Below, in pieces: positions 42,309-53,137 of a stretch of 64,000 nucleotides of DNA. Numbering within the stretch: the stretch's first letter is position 1; every line of letters begins with the position of its first letter. This DNA comes from Enoplolaimus lenunculus. Taxonomy: Eukaryota > Nematoda > Enoplea > Enoplida > Thoracostomopsidae. The notes under the pieces are model-generated. The model was not told where the DNA came from, made no database searches, and saw only the letters and a program-made list of their open reading frames with translations. The stretch covers positions 100,030 through 164,029 of the forward strand of contig JASANG010003039.1 in NCBI GenBank assembly GCA_030248215.1. Direction: 5' to 3'. The position numbers and the translations under genes were made by a program.

Positions 42309-43929
42309 ATTGAGCGAAGCGTTTTATGTTTTGTGCTTGGGGGTCGAAAGGTGGATCCCCGTCTGTCCGTCCGAAAAGAATCTCAGGAACGGCTGACCCG
42401 ATTTTCATAAACTTTTTTTGTTTGAAAGCCAATTATCCTAGGGTGTTAACCTCGCATTGGGGTTTAAAAATTTTAAGCCGTTTATTAGCTACAGGCAGGG
42501 TGCAACCGGAATTACAATTTACCGGAACCGGAACCGGAATTTGAAAATTTTACCGGAACCGGAAAGTGAAAAACGCATTTCACCAAAAATTTCATTTTAA
42601 TCTTATTTTTTGCTCTATTATTTGTGAAATAACCTTAGTCGAACATAGGTATTTATTTTATTTGTTGTATTTTAGATTTTCATCATCGACTGAAGTGAAA
42701 TCCACCATCAATGGCTTATATTCGGAGTACAAGTGGCTTTCAAAACAAATTCTTAAAAATTAGCAAAGTTAAGAAAACGGCCAAATTATAATACCGGAAT
42801 TTTTAAATCCGGTAAAAATTTACCGGAACCGGAACCGGAAGGTGAAAAAATGCCGGAACCGGAACCGGAATTCCGGTTGCACCATGGCTACAGGCTAATT
42901 TGCATAATTAATTAAGCCTAAATTAGGACTTTCCACAATATTTCAGTAATTATTACAGTTAGAAGCAATCTGATTTTAGCATTAAAGGATTTTTGGGTGC
43001 GAGAAATCTCCGTAGACTGTTTACAAACCTCCAAAACTGATAATTGAGTAGTTAGCTAATGGATAATTTGCTGTAAGCCTAAATTAGGACTTCTTACAAT
43101 ATTTCACTAATTATTAAGGTTAAAAGCAATATAATTCCAGCAAAAAAGGGTTTTTAGGTGCGAGGAATATGAATAAATTGTTTACAAACATCTTAAACCG
43201 ATAATTGAATAGTTAGCTAATAGCTAATTTACATATTAGCTTAATTGACAAGGCAAAACCAGGACTTTTTAAATTTTTTCAATAAATATTAGGGTTTACT
43301 GAAGGTTTTTGGGTGCGTGAAATCTGAATAAATTGTTTACAAACCTCCAAAACCGATAATTGAATAATTAGCTAATAGCTAATTTGCATATTAGCTTAAT
43401 TGACAAGACAAAATTAGGACTTTTTAAATTATTTCAATAATTATTAGGGTTTGCTGAAGGTTTTTTGGTGCGAGGAATCTGAATAAATTGTTTATAAACG
43501 TCTAAAACCGAAAAACCGATAACTGAGTAGTTAGCTAATAGATAATTTGCATATAAGTATAACTGGCGTTTTTACAATGTTTCACTAATTGTTAAGGTTA
43601 CAAGCAATCTAATTTCAGCAGTAATGGTTTTTGGGTGCGAGGAATCTGAATAAATTGTCTAAAGACCTTTAAAAGCAATTGTCTAATAGTTAGCTAATAC
43701 ATAATTTGTATATTTGCTTAATTGACGAGACAAAATTAGGACTTTTTGAATTATTCCAATAATTATTAGGGTGGCTGAGGGGTTTTTGGGTGCGAGGAAT
43801 CCGAGGAAATTGCTTACAAACCTCCAAAACGGATAAATGAATAGTTAGCTAATAACTAATTTGCATATTACCTTAATTGCTTACGTGTGTTCGAGCTTCG
43901 CTCAATAAATGTAGTCCTACTAAGACTGG
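42309..43929 (+). mobile_element. Helentron/HINE-like repeat, copy with long array
   Basis: Starts ATTGAGCGAAGCG and ends GTAGTCCTACTAAGACTGG followed by T. After a 5' part (CGAAAGGTGGATCCC, CCGTCTGTCCGTCCG, GTGTTAACCTCGCATTGGGG) come about seven or eight monomers of 155-175 bp, more than in any other copy here. A hAT MITE (42,496-42,886) is inserted in its first part. No coding sequence. Confidence 0.75.
42496..42886. mobile_element. hAT MITE, ACCGGA family, 8 bp TSD
   Basis: Starts CAGGGTGCAACCGGAATTAC, ends CCGGTTGCACCATG. GCTACAGG is an exact 8-bp target duplication (42,488-42,495 and 42,887-42,894). The interior matches 37,588-37,963 closely (for example ATTTCACCAAAAATTTCATT, ATCGACTGAAGTGAAATCC). 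Inserted into the Helentron-like repeat, which dates it after that repeat. Confidence 0.95.
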
Positions 43930-44129
43930 TAGTAAAGTTTTACAACACAGATTTTTTCAGAGAGAGATCGTCGTGGGGAATCCATGGTATAAACAGTATA
44001 TATTTATAATAACCTGAATTAAAAACAGCGATAAACAACCATTGCGAAACATTACGCCAGAAGATATTGATTGACAAAGTGTGGGTAGTTACTTCTGAAA
44101 CACCCTGTATATAGTTAATTTGTGCTTGT

Positions 44130-44395
44130 TCGATGTGATAAGCAGCCTCATCCCATGCGCGAATCAATTTGTCAAATAATTGTGAAACACACATGGCTTG
44201 CGTTACCTTTGTATGAACCGGGTAGATTAGTTTCGGCTGGAATATTGAGATCGTGTCCGTGAACCACAAAATATGGCGTTTGACCCGTTGTAACATGCTG
44301 AATCCTGCGATATGCAAACAGAGCAGCGTTAAGCAACGTATCCCATGCTGAACCGTATTGTTCGGACAGTGGACGAACAAGTTATTTGACTGAAA
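44130..44395 (-). pseudogene. Gypsy fossil: integrase C-terminal part
   Basis: Encodes AWDTLLNAALFAYRRIQHV, TTGQTPYFVVHG and DLNIPAETNLP, the region after the integrase core of Gypsy elements (LN.A.FAYR...H..TG..P...V.G). It belongs with the integrase core at 45,800 but is separated from it by inserted sequence. Confidence 0.7.
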
Positions 44396-45789
44396 GTCAA
44401 ACGCACGGTCACCGCGAGTTGGTCAAACCCAAAATTGTTGTGCTCCATCAAGCTCATATGATAGAATTGACATAAATGTGAATCTAGTTGTGGTTATCTG
44501 CACACAGACAAATTGCCTTTGAGTAATTAAGCCTTAACATTATGCCAGCGGAACGTTGTAAATTTAAGACGGCTAAGTTTCTGAAATCTTACTAAGTACT
44601 TAAGTTATATAGTTACTTAAGTGGATTTTGAGCAAAAAAACGCAAAGTGTCAGCCATTGTTACAACAAAATAAAGTAAGTTTTGATACAAATGAAAGAGG
44701 CACCATTAGTCTACCATTACTAGACTAAAATTAGCATGTCTGAATGGCTCATTGTTAATACATCAAAATTAGGCAGCGACTTTAGTATTTACTTAACCTG
44801 AGTATATACGCTTTTAAAAACGATAAAATGGAGTGTTTCTGAAAACTTAGTTAACTACATATCCACTTAAGTTTTGCAAAGTATTTACTTAAGAAAAGAA
44901 GAACTCCCGTCAAAAACTTTCCGATAATTAATATTTACTTACTAACTTAAGCATCTTTCTCACATATCAAATTGGTTAAGTTATTAAGCCAATGTGTAAA
45001 TCAGGGCTTTAGCAGTAGTATTTATATCCCTAAGCCTACACCTAAGAATAGGAATAAGCTTATACATAAACCTGAGTCTTAGCCTAGCTTACTTCGTATC
45101 AGTCTCATGACAAACGGTCTGCCCAGTTTATTTTCGCTGGACGAAGACGTAGGCGGTCAAATTATGTGCAATTAGGGTAACCGGTTTGGGCAGGTGACTA
45201 TAAGCCAGACAGTTGTTATTTTGGTTCGTTTTGCATGCTGACTTATAGACTACAAAAACTTTACTCTTCCCCAGGTCTTAAAACAGACCTTTGGTGCGGC
45301 CTACAGGGAGCAAAGCTACGAGTAATGCTTCAACGGACGGCTGAAACTGCAGTCGAACTCTCGGCGCAGTGGACAGCGAGGTGCCGTTGGGCTGAGTTAC
45401 CGGAGTGGAGCAACTGACTGGCTGCACAAATGTGCTATAACCGCACACTTTCCACGTTTTTTATGAGTATAACGGTCGGCATGCAAACCTGCTTAAATTT
45501 ACTGAACGGCATAACAGACGATTATTTTCCAGACGGAACTTAAGATTCTTATCGTTCTGAACATGCACGAACTGTAATGAAAGCATATACATTCCGTCCA
45601 ACAAAGAAATTGTATCACATTTCCAGATATAATGATATAATAGGATTTGAGTGAAAAATTCTAGATTAGAATTTTGTAAATTTAACCAAAATTTTTCGTA
45701 AAAACATTCTAATATATACATAATACATATTTCTTTGAAAATAGCCGCGAGCAAATACAAGAGTCACCGCCCGAGGGCGGTGACAAAAA
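44396..45789. other. Sequence inserted in the Gypsy fossil
   Basis: Contains a dispersed repeat (44,400-44,540, inverse of 26,205-26,330), an ACTTAAGT-rich element related to 7,481-9,537 (about 44,570-45,010), a CCTAAGCCTACACCTAAG block and a segment with GACTGGCTGCACAAATG (45,235-45,440). No gene recognised. Confidence 0.5.
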
Positions 45790-45799
45790 TACGAAACAA

Positions 45800-46266
45800 T
45801 GTCTGATTCTAACACTTAACTAAACCGTTTTCCTGATGGCGATAAGGCGCTGAGTATTCAATGCGCGTTCCGATTTTTGTCAATTCGGATATGAATAACT
45901 CTGAAATAAACGCCGATCCCTGGTCAGACAATATACGTGGAACCACATGTCGTGGGAACCACTCATTCATGATAATGTTAATTAACGTCATGGCAGTTTG
46001 ATCGAAAGTTATGTGCGATTCTGCCCATTTTGTGAAATAGTCAACGACACAATATGTATTTTGTCCAGATGGTGTGTTTCAGCCAACGGTTCTACGAAAA
46101 AATCGGCTGAATCGGTTGCAATGGTTCGGACCTTCTTGAAATCGAAAACACGGAATACGTGCATCAATAAAATCTAAAATGTCTTTCATACAGTTTGGCC
46201 AATAAAACTTACGCATCAACTTTCAGAGTACCTTTTTTGCGCCAAGATGACTACAATACGTACTTG
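45800..46266 (-). pseudogene. Gypsy fossil: integrase core
   Basis: Encodes the DDE integrase core, with NEWFPRHVVPRILSDQGSAF and SAPYRHQENGLV clearly visible, preceded by the zinc-binding end (PCFRFQEG). The Harbinger-like insertion starts at 46,270. Confidence 0.78.
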
Positions 46267-46269
46267 TTA

Positions 46270-47278
46270 TGCGCCGTTCACAATAATTTTGTCAACGGTG
46301 CCACAAAATATGCATTAACCCAAGGCTATCACGAGGTCATTTTCAAAATGACCTCGTGATAGCCTTGGGCTATAAGCGAAATCGCTTATAGCTCAGGGCT
46401 ATCACGTGTCAGCCCCGTCCTCGAAACTCGTGATAGCCCTGAGCTATCACAAACCTTTTCGATTTTAACCACACACACCACATACACAAACACAATACAG
46501 ACGCACACAACGCAAATTAACACACAAACAACACACAAACGTATCAAGTTACATATTGTAAAATTTTTAAATATTTGTTTTAGCCCTGAACTAGGGCAAC
46601 TTTTGCGGCACCGTTCGATTTTCAAAATTTTGAGGAAGATAGGAAGATGGAAAATTTTATGGTATGAAAGATATCGGCCATTTATATGTCTACCCTACCA
46701 CAGCATAAAATTTTACTGCTGGAAGAGTTGGCCGGTCAGCCAGTTTTATTGTTACAGATATGAAATATATAAAATTTTACTGCTAGGTCAGTTGGCCGGT
46801 CAGCTAGTTTTTCTGCTAAAGATATGAAATATATAGGTCAGTTTTACTGCTAAGATATGAAAGAGATGGGGCCATTTCATAGGTCAGTTGGCCGGTCAGC
46901 TTTTTTGTCGTCGCGTATATCGAAGTCCACTCAGTGTTTCAAAATTTGAGGTTTGCCACAAAACGCCTCATAGCACTGAGCTAGCGTGCAGGGCAGAGGA
47001 TTAAAATTTTAAAATTGAATTTGTTGGTATCAAGTTTCATAACACATATAAACATATGTGTGTTATGAATATAAATATATATAGAAGAGGAAATTTTGTG
47101 ATAGCTCAGGGCTATCACGAGTTTCGAGGACGGGGCTGACACGTGATAGCCCTGAGCTATAAGCGATTGCGCTTATAGCCCAAGGCTATCACGAGGTCAT
47201 TTTGAAAATGACCTCGTGATAGCATTGGGCAATGGCATATTTTGTGGCACCGTTGACAAAATAATTGTGAACGGCGCA
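46270..47278. mobile_element. Harbinger-like TIR element, TTA TSD
   Basis: TIRs of 33 bp with one mismatch start TGCGCCGTTCACAATAATTT. TTA flanks both sides (46,267-46,269 and 47,279-47,281), as in PIF/Harbinger. Behind each TIR is a strong hairpin (GAGGTCATTTTCAAAATGACCTC) and the segment CGTGATAGCCCTGAGCTATC. The middle (46,640-46,920) has an internal ~65 bp repeat with GGTCAGTTGGCCGGTCAGC and TTTTACTGCTAA. No transposase: non-autonomous. It sits inside the Gypsy fossil, so it is younger. A one-ended copy is at 9,838-10,073. Confidence 0.88.
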
Positions 47279-47281
47279 TTA

Positions 47282-49480
47282 CTGTGATACTGTTCAAACA
47301 ACAATACAATAGACTTGAATTTTTCGGAACGACTTGCAATTCGGCAAAGTCGATTGTTGTCGGACGCGTGGGTCTTGTGATGCGAAATAAGGCTTCGTCG
47401 AATATGACATAATACGGTTCATGATCCAAGATTCATCGTTTTTCGATCCGATCGATGACTTCTGGCATTTCTTGTGTTATAATGAATCAATTTTTAACTT
47501 TATCCTCATGACTTTGTGCGTCTACTAATTGTTTTATCCCATGGCGATACCGTCGAAAAATGTTTCATATAGACATTTAAACCTTGTTGTTGTCGGTGCA
47601 CGGTATTATTATTTATATTATTTTCAGTAGTTGTGTCATCCGCTCTTTCGGCGTCAAGGCACCCTGCTATATTATTTTCACGAGTAGCAGTAATTGGCAA
47701 GCAAATATGGACGAAACTAAGTTAGTACTTTGACAGCAGCGAGACACTCTTCATCAGTGATACCGTCAAGTGTTTTTTGAGCTAATATATTGCCTAATCC
47801 AGTATCGCTTACGTCAGTATAGAGAACAAAGATTGGTAAAGTCCGGATATGCCAATATCGGTGCTTCAGTCAAGTGTTTCAATGTATCGAATGCGTTTTG
47901 ACATTCTATAGTCCATCCATCTTTTAGTTGCACTTTCATGAGCTTTCCATGCGTCAAATCGTGAAGGGCACTTAAGACTGTGCTGTATTTTTGTTGAACT
48001 GACGATATATAATAGCCGGTGAGACCTAAAAAAGCACGGACATCAATGACCGTCCTTGGGACTGGACTCTCTAAAATTGCCTTAACCTTTTCAGGATGTG
48101 GCGCTATACCGGCTTCGGGTTTTGATGACCTAAAAATAGGGCTGAGCCGATTAATTGGCATCGGTCTTATAAAATTTTAATCGTTTATGATGGTCAAGGT
48201 TTAAATCTTCATATGCTGTAATGCAGTATACTATCTGTTTATTAAGTACGGTGTACTGAAGGTGGAATCGGCATCGGTTCGGCATCATCAAATTTTGGTA
48301 CGGCACATCCCTACCTAAAAATAATAATTTTTTTTGCAAAGTTAGACTTGCTGGGTTTTATCTTGAGGCTTCGCATAGTCGTTGATTGGCGAATAAATGT
48401 TCACGTCATTTCAATCATACGTGGAACTGTCGCTGGAGCATTGCAATGGTCGATCGGCATCGACATGAATTCAAACAGACCTTCATGACAGATGATGACT
48501 GTCTTCTCATTGCCTGCTTCATCCATTGGCACTTGACAATAGCCGGATGGAAAAACGATAGTTGAGAATTATTTTGCACCGTTCAACGCATCAAGAATCT
48601 CGCCAATGCGAGGTAATGGCACTCGATATGTCTTTGTGATAGTGTTGAGTGTTCGATAATCGATGCATACGCGATCGGTTCCATCTTTATTCTTTCCAAG
48701 ACAACTTAAAATACCCACAGGTTTTTCGACGGACGAATTACACATTCGTCAAGCATTCCTTTGATACTTTTGCTGAGTGTTTCCCGTTTTCCAAACGATA
48801 CTTGTTCTCATTGCTATCGATTTGGTCCATATCAGACGATGATTCGACATGTTGAAGTGCTTTTGCGCGATCGAAGATAACTTCATTAGCGTCGACATCT
48901 TCTGACAGTCGACCCATGCGCATTAAGCCGTGAAGCCTGCACGGATTATCGCTGATGTTTCTAACTGGTATAAAGAAACTTTGATCGCTAACCTTAACCA
49001 TTGCACTTGCACAATAATCGGATCTTCACGTTTGCCAATCGGTTCAGGTTCGAATAATAACTCAGTACCATTGGCTATATCGTGAGTAGCATAATCGCAC
49101 GTATTGCGTTGTGCGATGGGTATTTGAACCGGTTGAACGATTTTGCAGACTTATGAACACTTGGCTGCGATTTCCACCTTGTCAAGTGGAGACGACCAAG
49201 CCCAAGATGGAATAACCTCGTTGCGATAGCGAACTTTCATGTTGTAGTAATCGATCGTTAGCATGAAAATATGTAATGTATCATCTTCAAACATAACAGT
49301 ATTATTAATACCCTTAACAACATGTACGTATTTTAATTGGTGCAATTATCTGACAGTAGTTGGCGCAGCAACAGGTTTGACGCCAGTGTCTCCGCTGGTA
49401 GTGGATGGACACTTTAAGCTTGAACTGCGCCGTTATACTCCGTTTGACCTGTATTTTGATTCGCAATATTGTCGTTGCGT
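47282..49480 (-). pseudogene. Gypsy fossil: protease, RT and RNase H region
   Basis: Reverse transcriptase and following parts of the minus-strand Gypsy fossil. Visible pieces: HPEKVKAILESPVPRTVID and VRAFLGLTGYYI (after RT), DGWTIECQNAFDTLKHL and APILAYPDF (RNase H start), and the first RT blocks around 48,600-48,720. A small hAT MITE (48,137-48,313) is inserted. Broken in many places. Confidence 0.75.
48137..48313. mobile_element. hAT MITE, CCGATG family, 8 bp TSD
   Basis: Starts TAGGGCTGAGCCGATTAATT and ends GGTACGGCACATCCCTA. CCTAAAAA is an exact 8-bp duplication (48,129-48,136 and 48,314-48,321). Inner ends have GGCATCGG and AATCGGCATCGGTTCGGCATC. 177 bp, inserted in the Gypsy fossil. 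Related ends occur at 55,490, 56,650-56,738 and 60,455-60,745. Confidence 0.9.
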
Positions 49481-50960
49481 AACCAACAATTGCTAGCAGT
49501 ATGTCCATGTTTCTTGCAATGAGTGCATGTCGGTATAAGTGGGCGTGGGTCATATTTTGAATCTGGAATTTGGCCACTCAGCGGGCCTGAGCTATGTAAA
49601 ACATGATTGTCAAACTTAGGCGGTGGATGCAGTTGATTGCTACGACAATTGATTTTGTGTGTTCGACGAATTTCGTTCCATTTGTTGTTTGCACGTTATA
49701 ATTTTGGCGAAGATTCGTTTGTTTTACTGGCTGGCTCTGCTGCTGACTGCGTTGAAACGAATTTTGTTGTTGTTTCTGATTGTAGGCGTTGTACTGGTTG
49801 TTTCGACGCTGCAAGTTTTGATCGTTCTGTTCGTTATCAAATTTCGACCTTTGCTGGTCGCGATGTTGAGATTGCGAACTTCGCAGATTTGGCAGTGTTC
49901 AATTTTTGCAGCACGGATCTTCAATTGATGGAAAGTTTCGTCAGTGCCAGTTGTCAGTTTGTGAAGTATTTGTGCACTCACGTTGCGTAGAAACGTTGAT
50001 CTCAATAATTAGTGCGCTAACGTGTAATTGATGCACTTGTTTTCGATAGATCGAGACTAGTAACAGAACAGTTCTTCAGCGAATCTGTTAACTCGGTTGT
50101 TTGACGGATACTGTGAAGTTTCGCCAAATGTTCTGGAAACGATGTTGAATGCGAGAACGTCGTTGTTGGACTTGTTTGACTTGTATTTTGACAGATTTTT
50201 ATCGTTGCGAACTGATTTCACGTCTTTTATAACATCTTCGCGAATTGTCAAAAGTTTATTTTGCGCTGTCTGAACCTCACGCAACACGTTACGTTTGACT
50301 GCTTGAAAATCATTCAGAACATAATCTTGAACAGTCTGAACGGTGAACATTATCTTGCATTATTTGAATATCTTTCAAGACGTTGTCTTGTGCAGACTGA
50401 ACATTATTTTGCTTGTCTGCAAGTGCGTCCTATTATTTTGAGCAAATGTCAGCAACTGCTCTAACACTGAATCATCAGATTTTGTTATATCTGATGGATG
50501 TTTATCTAACTCGACGTCAGGGGTATTTTGTGCTAGCGAAATATAGTTGAGTGCGGTGTGTCAAAGCACACAAACTATACATCTATATTCTGAGGCTTAT
50601 TAGTAGTATTTTCCAGCGGTGCTACTAACGTAGTGTCATTCATTGTATATAGTAGATGTTGATTCCAGAGCTGGATTTGAAAATTTCTGTGTACGGCTGT
50701 TCAACATCATTCTGAGCTAACTGATGTTCAGTAATTTCGTCCGTTTCAGATTTGGATTGTGTACGGCCTAAGATAGAATTTCGTGTATTTCGTTTTTCGG
50801 ACTCTTTCAGCCGCAAAGTATGTTTATGCGAAAAAGCGAAAGTAATCTTAACAATCTCATAAGATTTGGTAAAATTATGTCAGATACAGCGCATGCTACA
50901 GCTGCCTAAATTCGCCTGTGGGCACTATAACTATAAAATAGCAAGCACATAACTGGCCAA
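49480..50960 (-). pseudogene. Gypsy fossil: gag region
   Basis: Gag-like, Asn/Gln/Lys-rich frames on the minus strand: TVQDYVLNDFQAVKRNVL and AQNKLLTIREDV form a helical stretch (50,200-50,350), and a Cys/His knuckle-like part lies near 49,480-49,570. The opposite-strand open frames here are its shadows. Broken. Confidence 0.55.
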
Positions 50961-50999
50961 TAAAATTCGCCGATCCCAATTCTACTTAAATTATTGGGT

Positions 51000-51743
51000 T
51001 TTACTCGGATAAATTACCGATTCGGGATACACTGAAAAAAGTAATGCAATATCACTACTCTTAATGATGACGAAATCGCACACTCTACTAGCCAGCTAAG
51101 GCTAAGACAACCCCAGAAGTTTAGAATGTTCGATATTACATCATAAACACAATAATTGCAAATAAACATAATCGCGGTGAGAATTGGCAGAAATTGAGGT
51201 GCGAAATGAAATGAGCACGTGGAAATTAGTAGGAAAGGGCAATGGGAGCATGAAAACATGAAAATAAGTAAGTACGAGATCACAGAAAATATATATGACA
51301 TGTAGGAATTTGCACAAAAAGGCAGTGGAGAGTGATATAGCGCAAAGTACCGAGCGAATAAAATGTAGTTGGAAATAGGGATTTGAGACTTGAAAATAAA
51401 TGATATAGCATATGATAAAACACATAAATGACGTGGTAGAGTGTGGGATTTTTATAAAGCACCGGATATATATAGATCACAGCCACATGGCCCGGAATTG
51501 GTATCCATAATGACACGCGAAGGAATGACATAGCTACTGGCTAGGAGAAGCCGAGGGTGAGCGCCAGCGTGACTCTGAGTGCACGCTGGGGCACCACCCG
51601 GCGAGCGTGTCTGAACTGCACGGTAGGAACGACTCCTTTCCTCGACGTACTGCGAATATACATGGTTTCTAACACTATATGTGCACGCGTATGTATATAT
51701 GTGTGTTACATTACACATACTATGCACATACTCATGCTACACC
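51000..51743. other. Non-coding stretch
   Basis: No gene recognised. 51,590-51,680 (ACTGCACGGTAGGAACGACT) resembles 52,800-52,895 (ACGGCACGGTCGAAACGACT), so both flank the hAT-like repeat as a short direct repeat of unknown nature. Confidence 0.4.
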
Positions 51744-52113
51744 CAGGGTGCTACCGGATATCCGGTTCCGGTTTAATATCCGGCAAAAACTGATATCCGG
51801 AATTCGGTATAAACCAACTGGATACCGGTTATTTACGGTTGACTGCTTTTTACAATTGAGCGTCTTTAACGTCTAGCTGCGATTACAGTCTGGGCAAGTA
51901 AGTAGTTCAAGTTTTGATACGTACGTTTCAGCTAATATCAACTTACGTAAGCGAACGAGAGTTAAGCGCATTTTTACATAAAATAATTTAGTTTATCAGT
52001 ATTAATTATGAAATTTATAACACAAGAAAACGATGAGTACGCTAAAGATACAGTACATGTCAGTCTAGGTAGGAGCCGGGACATCAGTCCTTTTACTAAG
52101 CAGCTGGAAAAGC

Positions 52114-52186
52114 GGGCTCGAGCGGGGATCGAACTCTCAGCCTTCGGATCCTTAAGCGAACACTCTACCACTGCGCTACGCAGCCC
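52114..52186 (-). tRNA. tRNA-like sequence of the ~350 bp unit
   Basis: Minus strand GGGCTGCGTAGCGCAGTGG (A box) with B box AGTTCGATCCCC. The anticodon arm TTCGCTTAAGGATCCGAA keeps four pairs around an 8-base loop containing TTAAGG. It is the best-folding member of this family but the acceptor stem is imperfect. Repeat-borne. Confidence 0.45.
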
Positions 52187-52475
52187 GCCTGTCCAACTGC
52201 ATTTTTCGTCGACTATATTTGTCGACCGTATGCTGCCAGCTAGCATACATACAGTGCACTGCACTATATTGCATGTGCACATAACGGGCAAGCATGTCTC
52301 ACATGCTTACATGCCCTTATTTTCAACAAGGTCGTCCCTTGACCGTCCATCCTATTTTCGACTGGATACCGTGTTCATAGCGCGGCAGTTTGCCATTGCG
52401 CTCACGGCGTAGCCCCCATGTCAGTCAAGGTAGGAACCGGGACATCAGGCCATTCAACTAAGCAGCTGGAAAAGC

Positions 52476-52548
52476 GGGCTAGAGCGAGGATCGAACTCTT
52501 AGCCTATGGATCCTTAAGCGAGCACTCTACCACTGCGCCACGCAGCCC
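52476..52548 (-). tRNA. tRNA-like sequence of the ~350 bp unit, second
   Basis: Minus strand GGGCTGCGTGGCGCAGTGG, B box AGTTCGATCCTC. Anticodon stem eroded. Repeat-borne. Confidence 0.42.
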
Positions 52549-53117
52549 GCCTCTCCAGCTGCCTTTTTCGTCTACTATATCTGTCGACCGTACACCACAA
52601 TGTGCACTGCATGTATTGCATATGCACAAGGACAAGTATGTCTCACATGCCTACAGTACAAAATAAATTATTTTGACATATACAACATCCGGTATCCGGT
52701 AAATTGATATCCGGTCGTACCTACCTCCCCCTTTCATGTGGTGGTCCCGGACCGCAAATCCAAAATTCGCAGGATTCATCGGCCTACTATTTACAGTGCC
52801 AGTCTTGGTGGGACCTTGATGTCAGAACGGCACGGTCGAAACGACTCTTTTCCTCGAATTACTGCTATTCTATATGCATGGTTTTCCCTTAATTTCTCCA
52901 AAACATATAGCCACGCTCTTTTCCTGGTATTTGGGGCGGCCTAATGAACCGAGCGGCATAAACTTAACAGATTATGAGATAATCCATATCCCAAATAATT
53001 TGTATCATTAGTACTTATCAACGTTTTTTGAAACCAGATAAAACTCTTTATTGTTAGCACATATACTACGTACGCGAACGCGAGGGTTTAATTCACGCAT
53101 TGATATCAATTGGAGAT

Positions 53118-53137
53118 ATGGATGACGAAGCTGAAAT
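53118..53137 (+). CDS. EDC4: EDC4 exon 1 (start codon)
   Basis: ATGGATGACGAAGCTGAAAT followed by donor GTAAGA. Six codons plus two bases; phase fits exon 2. The ATG has an A-rich/GAT context (GGAGATATGG), acceptable for translation start. An upstream non-coding exon cannot be excluded. Confidence 0.7.

Larger units (their letters stand above)
44090..51000 (-). mobile_element. Gypsy LTR retrotransposon fossil, multiply invaded
   Basis: Minus-strand Ty3/Gypsy fossil. From 5' to 3': gag with a zinc-knuckle-like part (about 49,480-50,960), protease region (about 49,050-49,400), reverse transcriptase (about 47,800-48,950), RNase H (about 47,300-47,750), integrase (45,800-46,266) and integrase C-terminal part (44,130-44,395). 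Clear pieces: EDVIKDVKSVRNDKN in gag, SPVPRTVIDVRAFLGLTGYY after RT, PRILSDQGSAFISELF in integrase. It is broken many times and old. A Harbinger-like element, a hAT MITE and about 1.4 kb of other sequence (44,396-45,789) are inserted. LTRs were not identified. Confidence 0.82.
52060..52654 (-). repeat. Tandem dimer of the tRNA-headed ~350 bp unit
   Basis: Inverse of the family at 24,834-25,405: CAGTCTAGGTAGGAGCCGGG, tRNA-like part, TTTTTCGTCGACTATAT, GCATGTGCACAT..GGACAAG-like segment, then the second unit. It also contains CGGCAGTTTGCCATTGCGCTC, the second tRNA-like piece. The same dimer structure at two loci means the unit spreads as a tandem pair or is prone to duplicate. Confidence 0.85.
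51744..52716. mobile_element. hAT-like element, GGATATCC family, with nested tRNA dimer
   Basis: Left end CAGGGTGCTACCGGATATCC followed by GGTTCCGG, ATATCCGGCAAAA and GGATACCGG motifs; right end has CATCCGGTATCCGG, GATATCCGGTCGTACC. The tRNA-headed dimer (52,060-52,654) is inserted between. No clean target duplication was found for the outer element. Confidence 0.6.

Noticed and set aside
49637-49990. Plus-strand open frames of about 90-117 residues
   Set aside because: They are antisense shadows of the Gypsy gag region on the minus strand.
51452-51793. Overlapping frames on both strands near 51.5 kb
   Set aside because: No domain; low-complexity CACACA/TATGTA sequence explains the openness.
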